Shown in pieces: positions 17,040 to 25,242 of a stretch of 64,000 nucleotides of DNA (position 1 is its first letter; the number at the start of each line of letters is the position of its first letter). The position numbers and the translations under genes were made by a program. The DNA lies in contig NZ_JBEWZI010000003.1 of the NCBI RefSeq assembly GCF_040566545.1, forward strand, positions 1 to 64,000. Reading direction: 5' to 3'. The stretch comes from Uliginosibacterium flavum (GTDB taxonomy: Bacteria; Pseudomonadota; Gammaproteobacteria; Burkholderiales; Rhodocyclaceae). A model generated the notes under the pieces. The model worked only from the letters and a program-made list of their open reading frames with translations, ran no database searches and was not told the origin of the DNA.

Positions 17040-17596
17040 AGACAGCAAATACATCATTAACTACTTCTGTAAGCGTTTGGCGCTGTCAGCGGCTTATCTA
17101 CAAGGGGCGAAGCTGCGTGGATCAAGAGCGTGAGCTCGACGAATCGAGACGCTGACGTTCAGTGCTGATCGAGGGTGAGCGGCCGGTAACGTACTCAGTG
17201 CAGTCCGTGGCGCCCTGAATGTCGAATGGCCGTTGTGGCCGAGCAGTACCCAGCAGGCCCCCGCTCTTCATGACAGCTCTACTCAGATAGCGGCCGCAGG
17301 AGCCTTGAAACGGCGATTGAACGCAGAGGGTCGAGAGGGTGAGTTCGTCAGGCCGTAAAGCGGCCGCTCAACACGATTTTTAGCGGAGCACCCGTTAAGC
17401 ACCATGCAGGCCTAGCCTGCCAGTCAAACGACCGTTCTGGCCGAGCAGCGCCAGCCACACCCTGTACAACAGCTCTGCTCAGATTGCGGCCGTCGGGGCC
17501 TTGAGACGGAGGATGACCAGAGAGGATCGGGTGATGGCAGTACATGCGGCCGCTGGTGGTCCACCAGCCAAATCGCCAGACACCGGGGCTATTGAA
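17040..17596. repeat. Non-coding stretch with two imperfect copies of a 100-bp unit
   Basis: No credible gene in this 680-base gap. A segment starting near 17219 (ATGGCCGTTGTGGCCGAGCA) recurs near 17422 (ACGACCGTTCTGGCCGAGCA). Both continue through ACAGCTCTRCTCAGATWGCGGCC and GCCTTGARACGG, ending near 17320 and 17518. Many CGGCCGC/GCGGCCGC words are scattered through it. It may be the remains of a repeated structural RNA or a decayed gene. Confidence 0.5.
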
Positions 17597-17664
17597 TTGG
17601 GTGTAAATGGGCGCATTATTGGTCTTCACGCTTATTGGGTGTAATTGGGTGTATTATTGGGTGC
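17597..17664 (+). promoter_or_regulatory. Four TTGGGTG direct repeats in front of the Fic gene
   Basis: TTGGGTGTAA occurs at 17597-17606 and 17635-17644, TTGGGTGTA at 17645-17653 and TTGGGTGC at 17657-17664, the last ending at the ATG. A related TTGG lies at 17619-17622. Spacing of 10 and 12 bases between the last three would put them on one helix face. The Fic protein has its own C-terminal winged helix, so autoregulation through these sites is plausible but untested. Confidence 0.45.
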
Positions 17665-18714
17665 ATGATTAGATCCGACTCCATCCAGATTACCCCGGAG
17701 ATTCTGAGCATCATCGCCAGAATCGACGAATTCAAAGGCGCTTGGCGTGCCTTGGGTTCACTTGCGCCCGAGCGGTTGTCCGCTCTGCGCCGTGTCGCAA
17801 CGATTGAAAGCATAGGCTCATCTACCCGGATCGAGGGCAGCAAGCTCTCTGACCGGGAGGTGGAAAAATTGCTCTCCAATCTGGAGATCAAGTCTTTCGA
17901 TACCCGCGATGCGCAGGAAGTGGCCGGCTATGCAGAACTGATGGATCTGGTCTTCAGCTCATGGCCGGAGATCCCTGTCAGCGAAAACCACATCAAGCAA
18001 CTGCACCAGATCCTTTTGCGCCACAGCGAAAAGGATGCCTGGCACCGAGGGAACTACAAGACGAACTCGAACAGCGTCGCCGCCTTCGATGAAAACGGCT
18101 CGCAGATCGGTATCGTGTTTCAGACCGCATCCCCATTTGATACGCCACGCCTGATGACGGAACTCGTCACATGGATTCAGACCGAACGAGAGACGGGTCG
18201 TCTGCACCCGCTGCTGATCATTGCCCTGAGTGTTGTGGTCTTTCTGGAAATTCACCCGTTCCAGGACGGTAACGGGCGACTCAGTCGCGTACTGACGACG
18301 TTGCTGCTGATCCAGTCGGGCTATGCCTACGTTCCGTACAGCTCACTGGAAAGCGTGATTGAGCTGAACAAGGAAGCCTACTACTTGGCGCTTCGGCAGA
18401 CACAGGGAACGATCCGCACCGAAGCGCCGAACTGGCAACCATGGCTGGTGTTTTTTCTGAGGTCGTTAGCGGAGCAGGTCCGACGGCTTGAGAAAAAAGT
18501 CGAACGCGAAAAACTGGTGCTGGCCACCATGCCTGAACGCTCGTTGCAGATTGTCGAGTTTGCCCGCGAGCATGGACGCGTCACCATCGGTGAGGCTACC
18601 AAGCTAACGGGAGCGAGCCGCAATACGCTTAAGCAGCACTTCAGGACATTGGTCGAGCGTGGTCATCTGAATCAGCATGGTAGCGGCCGAGGGGTTTGGT
18701 ATGAGCTGCGCTGA
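17665..18714 (+). CDS. Fic-domain protein with C-terminal winged helix
   Basis: 349 residues from ATG 17665; an alternative in-frame TTG at 17635 lies inside direct repeats and is unlikely. The Fic active site HPFQDGNGRLSR is complete (about residue 197), with the catalytic histidine and the phosphate-binding DGNGR. SSTRIEG near residues 52-58 fits the (S/T)xxxE(G/N) inhibitory helix placed N-terminally, so this is a class II, self-inhibited Fic protein. An N-terminal Fic_N-type domain precedes the core, and residues about 285-349 form a helix-turn-helix (VTIGEATKLTGASRNTLKQH). By family it would transfer AMP from ATP to a protein hydroxyl. It stands alone on the plus strand between the radical SAM operon and alpA. 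Confidence 0.88.
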   Translation: MIRSDSIQITPEILSIIARIDEFKGAWRALGSLAPERLSALRRVATIESIGSSTRIEGSKLSDREVEKLLSNLEIKSFDTRDAQEVAGYAELMDLVFSSWPEIPVSENHIKQLHQILLRHSEKDAWHRGNYKTNSNSVAAFDENGSQIGIVFQTASPFDTPRLMTELVTWIQTERETGRLHPLLIIALSVVVFLEIHPFQDGNGRLSRVLTTLLLIQSGYAYVPYSSLESVIELNKEAYYLALRQTQGTIRTEAPNWQPWLVFFLRSLAEQVRRLEKKVEREKLVLATMPERSLQIVEFAREHGRVTIGEATKLTGASRNTLKQHFRTLVERGHLNQHGSGRGVWYELR

Positions 18715-18915
18715 CAGTGAATTTGGCCTGAGTTCGATGCCTGATTTCAGAATCGAATCGTAATCAGATGCGACGTACGCTTCAAATCCACGCGCGCACC
18801 TTGAGGCGCGCGCGACGCCCCGTCCGTATCGTTCAGTCCGCCTAACCTGTAGCAGGCTGGAGTCAGGCAACGACCCAAGTTTCCTAGGTCGTTCATTACT
18901 TCAGGGGTGCAAGCC

Positions 18916-19152
18916 TCAAAGGCTTCTCGCGTCATGGTTCGGAAGCCTTCCCACCCAGCTTTCCTGATCCGCAAAAAGGCGCAACTGCCAGCCAGCAACC
19001 GTCTTTTCACTCCAATAAACCTTCTTGCCGATACGGACGGGGGGCGGAAATAGTTGAGCCCTGACCATGTTTTCAATGGTGCGTCGAGATATCGACAGTC
19101 GGGCGCAGAGTGCGGACACGTCGATGAGCGGTGATACCTGATCTGTAAGCAT
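18916..19152 (-). CDS. alpA: AlpA-family excisionase/transcriptional regulator
   Basis: 78 residues. A MerR/excisionase-like helix-turn-helix fills the first 50 residues: LIDVSALCARLSISRRTIEN, then PPPVRIGKKVYWSEKTVAGW, the usual AlpA layout. Such proteins control integrase expression or act as excision factors in prophages and integrative elements. Here it lies about 300 bases inside the right attachment site, so a role in mobility of the island is likely. Its last 72 bases are duplicated beside the retron (12963-13034). Region 18715-18914, between the Fic gene and this one, shows no gene. Confidence 0.8.
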   Translation of the reverse strand: MLTDQVSPLIDVSALCARLSISRRTIENMVRAQLFPPPVRIGKKVYWSEKTVAGWQLRLFADQESWVGRLPNHDARSL

Positions 19153-19447
19153 GGCGATGAATTTGAGAGTGGGTCTTGGGAGGTATAGCGCGCCCCGTGC
19201 TCACAGCGAACATCTTCACGAAAATAGATAAAAATATTTTTTAAAGCGTCCTAATACTTCTTCAACTTTACAGTCACGCCATACTCAAATAGAATGAAAA
19301 TTCATTTTTGGCTTCTGTCAAACCTCTGACGCTTCCAATGGAGAACGGTTGCGTTTGAGTACGTTTGACTGCGCAAGAATGCAGTTAAGTCATTGTTATT
19401 GTTGTGAGTTACGCTTAACTTCGCTTATTCAGTCGGGATATTTCCCG
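19153..19447. other. A/T-rich segment between alpA and the attachment site
   Basis: No gene seen. It holds related short words: GTTTGAGTAC and GTTTGACTGC near 19353-19373, and ACGCTTAACTTCGCTTA near 19411-19427. Direct repeats of this kind next to an attachment site are typical of integrase arm or excisionase sites, but I cannot define them exactly. The promoter of alpA must lie here on the minus strand. Confidence 0.35.
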
Positions 19448-19492
19448 TTGAAAATCCGCGTGTCCTTGGTTCGATTCCGAGACCGGCCACCA
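19448..19492 (+). repeat. 3' end of tRNA-Phe (GAA): island attachment site
   Basis: 45 nt starting at the anticodon loop TTGAAAA, continuing with the T arm CTTGG-TTCGATT-CCGAG and the acceptor strand ACCGGCC-A-CCA. It differs from the E. coli tRNA-Phe 3' part at three positions. The 5' half is absent: no GGCCGGT or D arm precedes it. Integrases that target tRNA genes leave exactly such a 3' fragment at the distal junction. The intact tRNA-Phe should be at the other end of the island, left of this window. Confidence 0.85.
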
Positions 19493-19508
19493 AAAGATTC
19501 AAGCACTT

Positions 19509-19535
19509 AGCCCAACCCACAAAGTTGGGCTTTTT
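19509..19535 (+). terminator. Intrinsic terminator after the tRNA-Phe 3' end
   Basis: AGCCCAAC (19509-19516), loop CCACAAA, GTTGGGCT (19524-19531), then TTTT. It is probably the original terminator of the tRNA-Phe gene left behind at insertion. Confidence 0.85.
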
Positions 19536-19547
19536 GCTTTCTGGCAA

Positions 19548-20288
19548 TCAGTCGTTGAAGCGCGCCGGCTGCGAAAACCACGCGATCAGGCTGAGCAGCA
19601 GCCAGAGCCCGGCCACCCAGACCAGCATGCGCCAAGGCTGGCCGCCAGCCTTCAGGATCTGGAAGCTCTCCACATACACAGTTTCACAGGCGCCATTGCC
19701 GCTATCGGTACGAACAGTACTGGTGCCACGCTTGTAAGCGAAGCCGTGATTGTGCGAATACTCGGCCAGATAGCCACGAAAATGGATCTGATCACCTTCG
19801 CGCACCGACAGCATCAGCTTGGCAAGGCGTGGGTCGGCGCTCAGCAAATGGTTGTTGGACACAGCAGCCTGATCGAACGCGGCGTAGGCTTCGCTGAAGT
19901 TGGTGCTGAAGTTGCAAGTGAATTGCCCGCTCGAAAATGCAAACTCGGTATACGCCCCACTACGCACGTTATTGCCCCACACCACGCACAGGTCGACAAC
20001 ATTGATATGGTCATTCGCCTCGCGGTGAATGTAATCCCACCAGGTGTGGGCATCGTGTTTGCTGACCACCAGACCGACCAGATCGTAGGCATACAAGGGC
20101 TGCACCGTGTAAGTCACGCCCTGCGTGCTGACCTCAAAGGCAGCCTGCTGCACCGGGCGTTGCTCCGGCTCCTCCAGCAAAACCGCATTCAGCCCGGACG
20201 GCGGCGGCAAGATCGTACTGCGCCACACCGCCACAACCAACAAGACAAAGCTGGCGACCAGACTCAATTTGATCAGGCTACGAATCAT
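19548..20288 (-). CDS. Hypothetical protein anchored by two terminal membrane helices
   Basis: 246 residues from ATG 20288 (a longer frame to 20408 has no hydrophobic start and is less likely). Residues about 6-26 are a membrane segment (LIKLSLVASFVLLVVAVW), and residues about 218-238 are a second one (MLVWVAGLWLLLSLIAW). Between them lies a soluble region, probably periplasmic, with HTWWDYIHREANDHINVVD, paired cysteines and REGDQIHFRGYLAEYSH. I do not recognise a family with certainty. It is the first chromosomal gene beside the island and runs convergent to the tRNA fragment. Confidence 0.6.
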   Translation of the reverse strand: MIRSLIKLSLVASFVLLVVAVWRSTILPPPSGLNAVLLEEPEQRPVQQAAFEVSTQGVTYTVQPLYAYDLVGLVVSKHDAHTWWDYIHREANDHINVVDLCVVWGNNVRSGAYTEFAFSSGQFTCNFSTNFSEAYAAFDQAAVSNNHLLSADPRLAKLMLSVREGDQIHFRGYLAEYSHNHGFAYKRGTSTVRTDSGNGACETVYVESFQILKAGGQPWRMLVWVAGLWLLLSLIAWFSQPARFND

Positions 20289-20636
20289 GGCAAAGGCCTT
20301 GGGCGGACACGGGAGCGCCGATTGTAGGGCATGCCCTGGCAGCCTCAGGCACGCAGGCCGATGAACGCACACTGGCAGGCCCTCTGAAGAACCGCGCCCG
20401 GCAAGCATATTTCAACACCCTGCCCGAACAGGCTTAACTGCCACGGCTTTCCAAGCACTACGCCGCATAGGACTCAACCACATTGCCTCTACAACACTCC
20501 GCTCCGAAGAGCGAATACCGGCGCGGCGTGGCAAGCAAACCCACTCAGTCCTCAGCACTCATTGCTCAGTGCTCCGCCGCAGGCGGCCTTGTATAGGCTA
20601 GGATTCGCCCCTTCCTGACCTTGCTGGACTTCGACC
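20289..20636. repeat. Intergenic region with dispersed repeats
   Basis: No gene seen. 20370-20405 carries a copy of the CTGAAGARCC family (CCCTCTGAAGAACCGCGCCC). 20547-20590 carries an ACTCAG-rich element ending in the palindrome CCGCCGCAGGCGG, shared with 43930-43978 and 56465-56521. The promoter of rlmI should be near 20595-20625, but no clear hexamers stand out. Confidence 0.6.
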
Positions 20637-21824
20637 ATGGCCGAACTGATTCTTGCCGCTGGCAAAGAGCGCCCTCTTCACCGCCGCCACCCGTGGATTT
20701 ACGCCGGAGCGGTAGAGCGCGTGAACGGCCGCGCACGTGCCGGCGACACTGTGGACGTAATCAGCGAACGCGGCGAATGGCTGGGCCGCGCGGCCTTTTC
20801 GCCGAATTCGCAGATCCGCGCACGGGTGTGGACCTTCAACGCGGACGAAACCATCGATCACGCTTTCTTCAAGCGCCGGGTTACCGCCAGCGTCGCACGT
20901 CGCGCCACCCATCCGCTGCTCGCCCAGCAGGACGGCCAGCGCCTGATCCACGGCGAATCCGATGGTCTGCCGGGAGTGGTCGCGGATCGCTACGGCAAGG
21001 TCGTGGTGCTGCAACTGACCAGCGCCGGTGCGGAAAAATGGAAGGACGCGATTGTTGTCAGCCTCGTGCAGGCCACCGGCTGCGAGTGTGTGTATGAGCG
21101 TTCGGACGTCGACGTGCGCAAACTCGAAGGCCTGGAGCCACGCACCGGCATTGCCTTTGGCGAGCTGCCGGCCGGCCCGCTGCTGATCAGCGAGAACGGC
21201 GTACGCATGGAAGTCGACGTGGTCGGCGGCCACAAGACCGGCTTCTATCTGGACCAGCGCGACAACCGCCTGCTCACTGGCCTGCTCGCCAAGGGGCGCA
21301 GCGTGCTCAACTGTTTCTGCTACACCGCCGGCTTCTCGCTGCAGGCCCTAGCCGGCGGCGCCACCAGCGCGCTGTCCATCGACTCATCCGGCCCAGCGCT
21401 GGAAGCCGGCCAGCGCAACCTTGCCCACAATCCGCAACTCGACGCCAGCCGTGCCGAATGGCGCGAAGCCGACGTGTTTGAAGCGCTGCGCAGCCTGCAC
21501 GCCGAAGGCCGCAAGTTCGACCTGATCGTGCTTGACCCACCCAAGTTCGCCCCCACCGCCGCCCACGCCCAGCGCGCCGCACGCGCCTACAAGGACATCA
21601 ATCTGTTCGCCTTCCGCCTGCTCAATCCGGGCGGCATCCTGATGACCTACTCCTGCTCCGGCGGCATCAGCCCGGAGCTGTTCCAGAGCATCGTCGCCGG
21701 CGCGGCGGTCGATGCCGGTGTCGAAGGCCGCATCCTGCAACACCTCTCTGCCAGCCCGGATCACCCGATTGGCCTGGCCGTGCCGGAAGGCGAGTATTTG
21801 AAGGGGCTTGTTTGCTCCATCTAA
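20637..21824 (+). CDS. rlmI: 23S rRNA (cytosine-5) methyltransferase RlmI-type
   Basis: 395 residues, the normal length for RlmI, which methylates C1962 of 23S rRNA using S-adenosylmethionine. The N-terminal 75 residues form the PUA-like RNA-binding part (KERPLHRRHPWIYAGAVERV). The central EEHRE-like beta hairpin region precedes a Rossmann methyltransferase domain, with NCFCYTAGFSLQALAGGA (SAM binding), LDPPKFA (catalytic DPPK) and YSCSGGIS (cysteine motif). All key elements are present. It starts at ATG 20637 after a short spacer and stands alone; the next gene begins 32 bases after its stop. Confidence 0.93.
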   Translation: MAELILAAGKERPLHRRHPWIYAGAVERVNGRARAGDTVDVISERGEWLGRAAFSPNSQIRARVWTFNADETIDHAFFKRRVTASVARRATHPLLAQQDGQRLIHGESDGLPGVVADRYGKVVVLQLTSAGAEKWKDAIVVSLVQATGCECVYERSDVDVRKLEGLEPRTGIAFGELPAGPLLISENGVRMEVDVVGGHKTGFYLDQRDNRLLTGLLAKGRSVLNCFCYTAGFSLQALAGGATSALSIDSSGPALEAGQRNLAHNPQLDASRAEWREADVFEALRSLHAEGRKFDLIVLDPPKFAPTAAHAQRAARAYKDINLFAFRLLNPGGILMTYSCSGGISPELFQSIVAGAAVDAGVEGRILQHLSASPDHPIGLAVPEGEYLKGLVCSI

Positions 21825-21856
21825 CCCCAGCCAGACATCCCCGAACTACACTTGCC

Positions 21857-22963
21857 ATGAACAGCCCTCTCCTACCGCATATGCACAAGAAGAAAAAATC
21901 TATCCCGATAAAGACCTTTGTTACTAGCGGAGGCCTGGGTGACGTAATCATGGCCGTATTCGGTCTTCACGCATTTATTCTCGCCAGCCCGGAATCCCTG
22001 AAAAAATCGAGTTCGCTTTATGTAAAAGGGATCCTGCACCCCATCGCCTCCGCCCTGCTTCGCGAGATAAGCATTAAACCAGCGGCAGGGCGCCCGAAAC
22101 GAGGAGCAACGTACAACACCTTCTCCAACAGTTCATGGTTAAAAACCATAAAAATGCTACTAACCAGAAGCCGGTGGAATAATTTTCCAGACCGAAGAAA
22201 CTGGTTTTATGGACATCCTGGATTCACCTTTTCCGGGCGAATATTGCGCATGGCAAACGACTGGATTCTGGACCGACGTCTGAGTTGGCGAAGAGAACCC
22301 CCCATATACTACGGGTTGAAAATGTGGGGGCCACTTGCGCCTGCCGCCGGAATAACCGATACAGATATCTTGAGTGCCATGCATCGTTCGTTTCCGATCC
22401 TGAGGCAGAGAGCCGCAGAATACATTCACGCCATCCCTGCCGAAATTAACAGCGCAAAGCTGGCCATTTTCCCTCTTGGAAAATCGTTCCAGTACGCACC
22501 GCCAGCATTCATAAAAAAACTTGTTGATTCACTGGACAGCGCAAATATTGACTATGCGTGCTATTTTGCGCACGGCGACGAGAAGGACATGAAGAGCTAT
22601 GAAGATATTGGTCTGCGCTGCATTTGCGTCAACTCGATCGATGCCAGCTTGTCGATAATGGCCCAAGCAAAAGTCACTGTCACTGTTGACAGTTTTGCGG
22701 GGCATCTCGCCCAGATTGCCGCACAGAATCATGTGATATTAATATCACATGACCTTCCAGAGCATGTCGTACACCCAGCGACGCCATCACTCAAAATTTT
22801 CGAGGCGATGCCATGTTCTCCCTGCCTTTACCGGGAACGCGCCAAGGACAAGGTTTGCGCTGCAGGAAGGACATTTTGTGGCGCGTTCAGCTCGGACACC
22901 TACTTGAATAAAGCCACTGACGCAATTCACCTTTTCATACAAAAGCGCGAGGATTTCTCATAG
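21857..22963 (+). CDS. Glycosyltransferase family 9-like (heptosyltransferase-like) protein
   Basis: 368 residues from ATG 21857; the earlier ATG at 21812 lies inside rlmI. The N-terminal KTFVTSGGLGDVIMAVFGLHA carries the GGLGD nucleotide-sugar loop of the GT-B fold. Near the C-terminus VTVDSFAGHLAQIAAQNHVI corresponds to the TPDSGxxHLA motif that binds the ADP-sugar in heptosyltransferases. Its codon use is more A/T-rich than that of neighbours, so horizontal origin is likely, as is common for surface-polysaccharide genes. It would act at the inner face of the membrane on lipopolysaccharide or a related glycan. The acceptor is unknown. Confidence 0.6.
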   Translation: MNSPLLPHMHKKKKSIPIKTFVTSGGLGDVIMAVFGLHAFILASPESLKKSSSLYVKGILHPIASALLREISIKPAAGRPKRGATYNTFSNSSWLKTIKMLLTRSRWNNFPDRRNWFYGHPGFTFSGRILRMANDWILDRRLSWRREPPIYYGLKMWGPLAPAAGITDTDILSAMHRSFPILRQRAAEYIHAIPAEINSAKLAIFPLGKSFQYAPPAFIKKLVDSLDSANIDYACYFAHGDEKDMKSYEDIGLRCICVNSIDASLSIMAQAKVTVTVDSFAGHLAQIAAQNHVILISHDLPEHVVHPATPSLKIFEAMPCSPCLYRERAKDKVCAAGRTFCGAFSSDTYLNKATDAIHLFIQKREDFS

Positions 22964-23021
22964 AGTTCCGCAGCCAACCAAAAATACATTGTGGCGCTTC
23001 ACACTTATAACAAGGTCACCA

Positions 23022-24071
23022 ATGAGCAAACCACGCGTTCTCATCAGCTTTGTATTCCAGGAAAACGGCGGCTTGTTCATTCCGCTAGGACCATCCTGTC
23101 GGGATGCACTGGAAAATTTCGGATTTGAGGTTGACGTATTCAACGCTCTGTTCGAAATCCGTCGTGGATTTTTCTGGAAAACACTAGAACGTGCAGCCGT
23201 TTTCGGGGGGCGCCTTATCGGACGTAGCAAAGCCGCGACAAAAGCGAAGCTACCATGGCTTGAAGAAGCACAAAGATTCGAAGGCATTGTCAGAAAATGC
23301 CGGGAATTCAAACCGGACTACCTTCTCGTCATCAGCACTTATACATACCCCAAGCACGTTCTTGATTCCATACGGCGCGAATCAGACATCAAGGCGATGA
23401 TCGGATGGTGCGTGGAAGGTCCTACTTGGGCGGGAAATCCGGATTTTGAATCCACTCTTTACGATCACTATTTCTGCATCCATCAATGCAACATTGCCAA
23501 CCCGAGCATTCATTTTCTGCCCGCGCTCGGGTTCGACCCCCAGAACTTCCACAAAATGGCTGGGCTGAAAAAAGAGCACGACATAGTCTTCGTCGGGCAG
23601 GAAAAGAAACGTCGCGTAGAGTGGCTGACTCCTCTACAGGACTTGAATCTCGAAATATATGGGCCGAAATGGGAGCAGACGGCACTATCCACCAAACACG
23701 CAAGCAGCGGGATTTTTGGCGCTGATGTCAATCGGCTTTATAACCAGAGCAAGATTGTTATCAACGTATCCGCCTGGCCTCAAGAGGCGTCTGGCTGCCT
23801 TAACCTGCGCATCCTCGACGTGCCGGCCACCGGCAGCCTGCTGCTGACCGATTACGCGCCGGGCATCGAGGAATATCTGATTCCGGATCAGGAAGTGGTG
23901 ATTGCCCACTCACCGGAAGAGATGCGCGACAAGGCGCGTTACTACCTGGAACACGAGGCTGAGCGCGAACGCATCGCGCAAGCCGGCTGGGCCAAGGTGC
24001 AAACGCTGGAAACCTATCCGCAGAAGATGCAACGCCTGCTGGCCGCTTGCGGGATTCCCTTGCCCGAATAA
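23022..24071 (+). CDS. CgeB-type glycosyltransferase
   Basis: 349 residues from ATG 23022, preceded by AAGGTC. The GT-B fold is suggested by the N-terminal RVLISFVFQENGG, a central IGWCVEGPTWAGNPDFEST, DIVFVGQEKKRRVEW at the domain joint, and the C-terminal SKIVINVSAWPQEASGCLNLR with DVPATGSLLLTDYAPGIEE. The last two match the Glyco_trans_1_2/CgeB C-terminal domain, where the E in PGIEE contacts the donor. Proteins of this type decorate surface polysaccharides or spore coats. It follows the GT9-like gene with 58 bases between, so the two may be cotranscribed. The first two-thirds are A/T-rich whereas the last third matches the chromosome, which could reflect a recombined gene. Confidence 0.7.
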   Translation: MSKPRVLISFVFQENGGLFIPLGPSCRDALENFGFEVDVFNALFEIRRGFFWKTLERAAVFGGRLIGRSKAATKAKLPWLEEAQRFEGIVRKCREFKPDYLLVISTYTYPKHVLDSIRRESDIKAMIGWCVEGPTWAGNPDFESTLYDHYFCIHQCNIANPSIHFLPALGFDPQNFHKMAGLKKEHDIVFVGQEKKRRVEWLTPLQDLNLEIYGPKWEQTALSTKHASSGIFGADVNRLYNQSKIVINVSAWPQEASGCLNLRILDVPATGSLLLTDYAPGIEEYLIPDQEVVIAHSPEEMRDKARYYLEHEAERERIAQAGWAKVQTLETYPQKMQRLLAACGIPLPE

Positions 24072-24165
24072 GCCAGCCCGAAGACCCGCACGCAGTGGGC
24101 CTCTACAGACACCCCATCCGGAAAGGCCCACCCGGAAAGGCTGAACAGCGTACCGGCCTGCAGAC

Positions 24166-25242
24166 TCAAGCGGGATGCGGCTCTACAGCACAGCCTCCAC
24201 GCGCGGCAATCGCCGGCCACAGCTCATCCAGAGCGGCCAGCGCCTCGGCGCAAGACACGTCGGACACGTCGTGTGATTCAGGCTGCATCACGCGATAATC
24301 CACGCCCCAGGGGCGCCAGGTCGTGACATCGGACTGCCCGAAGAAACACGCAATCGGCAAACCCAAGGCTGCGCCGATATGCATCGCGCCGCCATCGCTG
24401 CACAGCATGCCCTGACACACCGACAAGCCGCCGATCAACTCCTGCAGATGGCTGGTGGGCCAAGGCAGCAACGGAAAATCGGCCGGCAGCTCGGCACGGA
24501 TCGCGGCGGCTTTCTGGTCGTCGCCCGGATGCATGGGATTGTTCTCATCGCCCGGCGACCAGAACAGCATGAACTGCACATCGCGCTGCGCGGCAAGGGT
24601 TTTCAGGCATTCGGCAAAATGTGCCACCGGCCAGCGCTGGCTCGGTTTGCGCGCACTGATGTGCACCGCCAGAGTCGGGCGCGACTGAAACCAGGGCTGC
24701 GCCTGCAGCGAGTTCAGAGCACGTTGACGCTCGGCCGGATCGGGCGCCAGCACCTGCGGCCCGGCCGGCGGCTGGATCTCCAGCGGCGCGAGCAGGCTGA
24801 ACAGATGTTCCACCTCGTGGCCCGTGCGCGGACTGGGTTCAGTCACGCGCAGGTCGATCAGCTCCGCGCCAGCCACGCTGGCGTCGTAAAAGCCGAGTAC
24901 GTGCTGCGCGCCGATCAGCTTGGCCAGGCGCAGCGGGCGCTTGAGGCAACCGCCATTGGCCAGCACGATCAGATCGTAATGGGTGCGGCGCAAGCGCCAC
25001 ATCAGGCGCAGACGCCGCCAACTGACGCCGATCAGGCTCTCGTCTGCAGCGCGATGCTTGGCCTTGGTATAGGCACAGGCCAGATTCAGATCCGGATTGT
25101 GTGTGACCACCGGCAGGTTATAGCTATTAACCAGCGCGTCGATCTGCGCGGCGGGATAGCGCTGGCGCAGGGCGCGGATCAGCGGCGTGGTGCACACCAG
25201 ATCGCCGATATTGTCACGGCGGATGACCAGAATTTTTTTCAT
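24166..25242 (-). CDS. Lipopolysaccharide heptosyltransferase-like glycosyltransferase (GT9)
   Basis: 358 residues. The start ILVIRRDNIGDLVCTTPLIR is the classic GT9 opening (xxxGDxxxxTP). VHISARKPSQRWPVAHFAE is the second-domain motif with its lysine-rich loop, and LICSDGGAMHIGAALGLP-like sequence (here MLCSDGGAMHIGAALGLP) is the donor-binding motif; FFGQSDVTTWRPWG follows. All core residues are present. By family it transfers heptose or a related sugar from an ADP-activated donor to lipid A core on the cytoplasmic side. Its ATG at 25242 overlaps the stop of the O-antigen-ligase-like gene (25239), so the pair is coupled on the minus strand. Confidence 0.85.
   Translation of the reverse strand: MKKILVIRRDNIGDLVCTTPLIRALRQRYPAAQIDALVNSYNLPVVTHNPDLNLACAYTKAKHRAADESLIGVSWRRLRLMWRLRRTHYDLIVLANGGCLKRPLRLAKLIGAQHVLGFYDASVAGAELIDLRVTEPSPRTGHEVEHLFSLLAPLEIQPPAGPQVLAPDPAERQRALNSLQAQPWFQSRPTLAVHISARKPSQRWPVAHFAECLKTLAAQRDVQFMLFWSPGDENNPMHPGDDQKAAAIRAELPADFPLLPWPTSHLQELIGGLSVCQGMLCSDGGAMHIGAALGLPIACFFGQSDVTTWRPWGVDYRVMQPESHDVSDVSCAEALAALDELWPAIAARGGCAVEPHPA

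Noticed and set aside
17635..17664. TTG start of the Fic gene at 17635
   Set aside because: The extra codons are only the TTGGGTG direct repeats; ATG at 17665 begins the conserved part.
19400..19492. Complete tRNA-Phe gene
   Set aside because: Bases before the anticodon loop do not form a D arm or the 5' acceptor strand; only the 3' 45 nt are tRNA.
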